Of a stretch of DNA of 64,000 nt, positions 63,871-64,000 are shown piece by piece. Under the pieces are notes generated by a model. The model did not search any database. It saw nothing but the letters and a program-made list of their open reading frames with translations, and was not told the DNA's origin. A program made the position numbers and the translations under genes. Positions within the stretch are counted from its first letter, which is position 1, and each line of letters opens with the position of its first letter. The stretch lies in NCBI RefSeq assembly GCF_003148745.1, contig NZ_QGGU01000004.1:121523-185522 (forward strand), in the 5' to 3' direction. The stretch is from Pleionea mediterranea. GTDB taxonomy: Bacteria > Pseudomonadota > Gammaproteobacteria > Enterobacterales > Kangiellaceae.

Positions 63871-64000
63871 ATGACAAATTTAATGACGATAAAACAGTTT
63901 TTAAAAGTTCTTATGGTGTTTGTACTGGCAATGGTATCCGTTGTCAGTCAGGCAAAAAAGGAAACCATCACCTTTATCCATACCGACCATTTAGGTTCAC
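63871..64000 (+). CDS. Second separately exported RHS core (toxin tip 2), 3' truncated by the window edge
   Basis: ATG 63871, 18 bp after the stop of the repeated scaffold end and behind the same AAAAGGAA ribosome-binding site. The 43 visible codons are identical in sequence to the start of tip 1 (signal peptide, then TFIHTDHLGS). The rest, including whatever toxin domain it carries, lies beyond the window. By analogy with RHS orphan tips it is expected to share the core and differ in the toxin part. Confidence 0.8.
   Translation, partial: MTNLMTIKQFLKVLMVFVLAMVSVVSQAKKETITFIHTDHLGS

Larger units (their letters stand above)
62759..64000 (+). repeat. Direct repeat, copy 2 (continues past the window)
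   Basis: Counterpart of 60192-61433. The left junction is abrupt: the sequence before 62759 is the tail of the immunity gene spacer, whereas before 60192 it is the middle of a PKD domain; only the shared ACATAAGTACG marks the edge. The repeat is still running at the last base of the window. Confidence 0.95.

Noticed and set aside
1..64000. CRISPR arrays, tRNA or rRNA genes, transposases, prophage genes
   Set aside because: I looked for regular repeat-spacer patterns, cloverleaf-like stems with CCA ends and typical transposase motifs, and found none that could be supported. Short tandem repeats at 10413, 23910 and 51036 have no unique spacers.

Overview
This window reads as chromosomal DNA of a Gram-negative gammaproteobacterium. 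The evidence is a near-complete MSHA type IV pilus operon, OmpR/EnvZ, Rsd, DsbB, Tex, BioA, RsmE, and many Sec-exported or lipobox-bearing proteins. The wealth of secreted peptidases (DPP IV, M28, two subtilisins, two amidohydrolases) together with MSHA pili suits a marine proteolytic heterotroph, perhaps near the Kangiellaceae. That placement is inference, and no rRNA or tRNA is present to test it. No phage genes, insertion sequences or CRISPR arrays were recognised.

Layout. 1-1502: 3' part of a DPP IV-type peptidase. 1736-4346: two orphan membrane proteins and a ubiquitin-like MoaD/ThiS protein paired with a BNR propeller. 4350-8400: an accessory stretch of small unrelated genes all on the + strand, holding a HigB/HigA toxin-antitoxin pair, degenerate attC-like structures and three genes interrupted by in-frame stop codons without any frameshift. 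8511-16468 (minus strand): a lipoprotein amidohydrolase, YceI with cytochrome b561, a TPR-GGDEF protein, RsmE and BioA. 16678-25124: M28 peptidase, propeller lipoprotein, FKBP isomerase, Mpo1-like protein, ABM protein, Rsd, an orphan PAS histidine kinase, DsbB and a small membrane protein. 25450-30197: Tex divergent from ompR-envZ. 30298-33886: a PA2779/PA2778-like pair and a secreted subtilisin. 34113-47273 (minus strand): fifteen msh genes in the usual order (mshI, a pilN-like gene, J, K, L, M, N, E, G, F, A, C, D, O, P), with only one major-type pilin gene and no mshQ or mshH in view. 47491-53894: a TolB-propeller/amidohydrolase and a subtilisin with Calx-beta repeats and a GlyGly-CTERM tail.

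The most unusual part is 54146-64000. A 2379-residue exported RHS/YD-repeat protein carries, where the RHS core would normally follow, a long run of Ca-binding TSP3-like repeats, an FN3-like domain, a possible propeller, five PKD-like domains and a terminal paired EF-hand (dockerin-like) module. The missing RHS core lies in the next ORF, which has its own signal peptide and ends in a variable toxin-like domain followed by a candidate immunity gene. After the immunity gene, the scaffold's 3' end (PKD plus EF-hand) and the start of a second core/toxin ORF appear again as a direct repeat offset by exactly 2567 bp. The repeat is about one-sixth diverged over its first ~290 bp and nearly identical after that. 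I read this as a split RHS polymorphic toxin whose toxin tips sit in a tandem, recombining array that continues past the window.

Coordinates use the start codon best supported by a ribosome-binding site or by family length. Where a longer ORF exists the entry says so.
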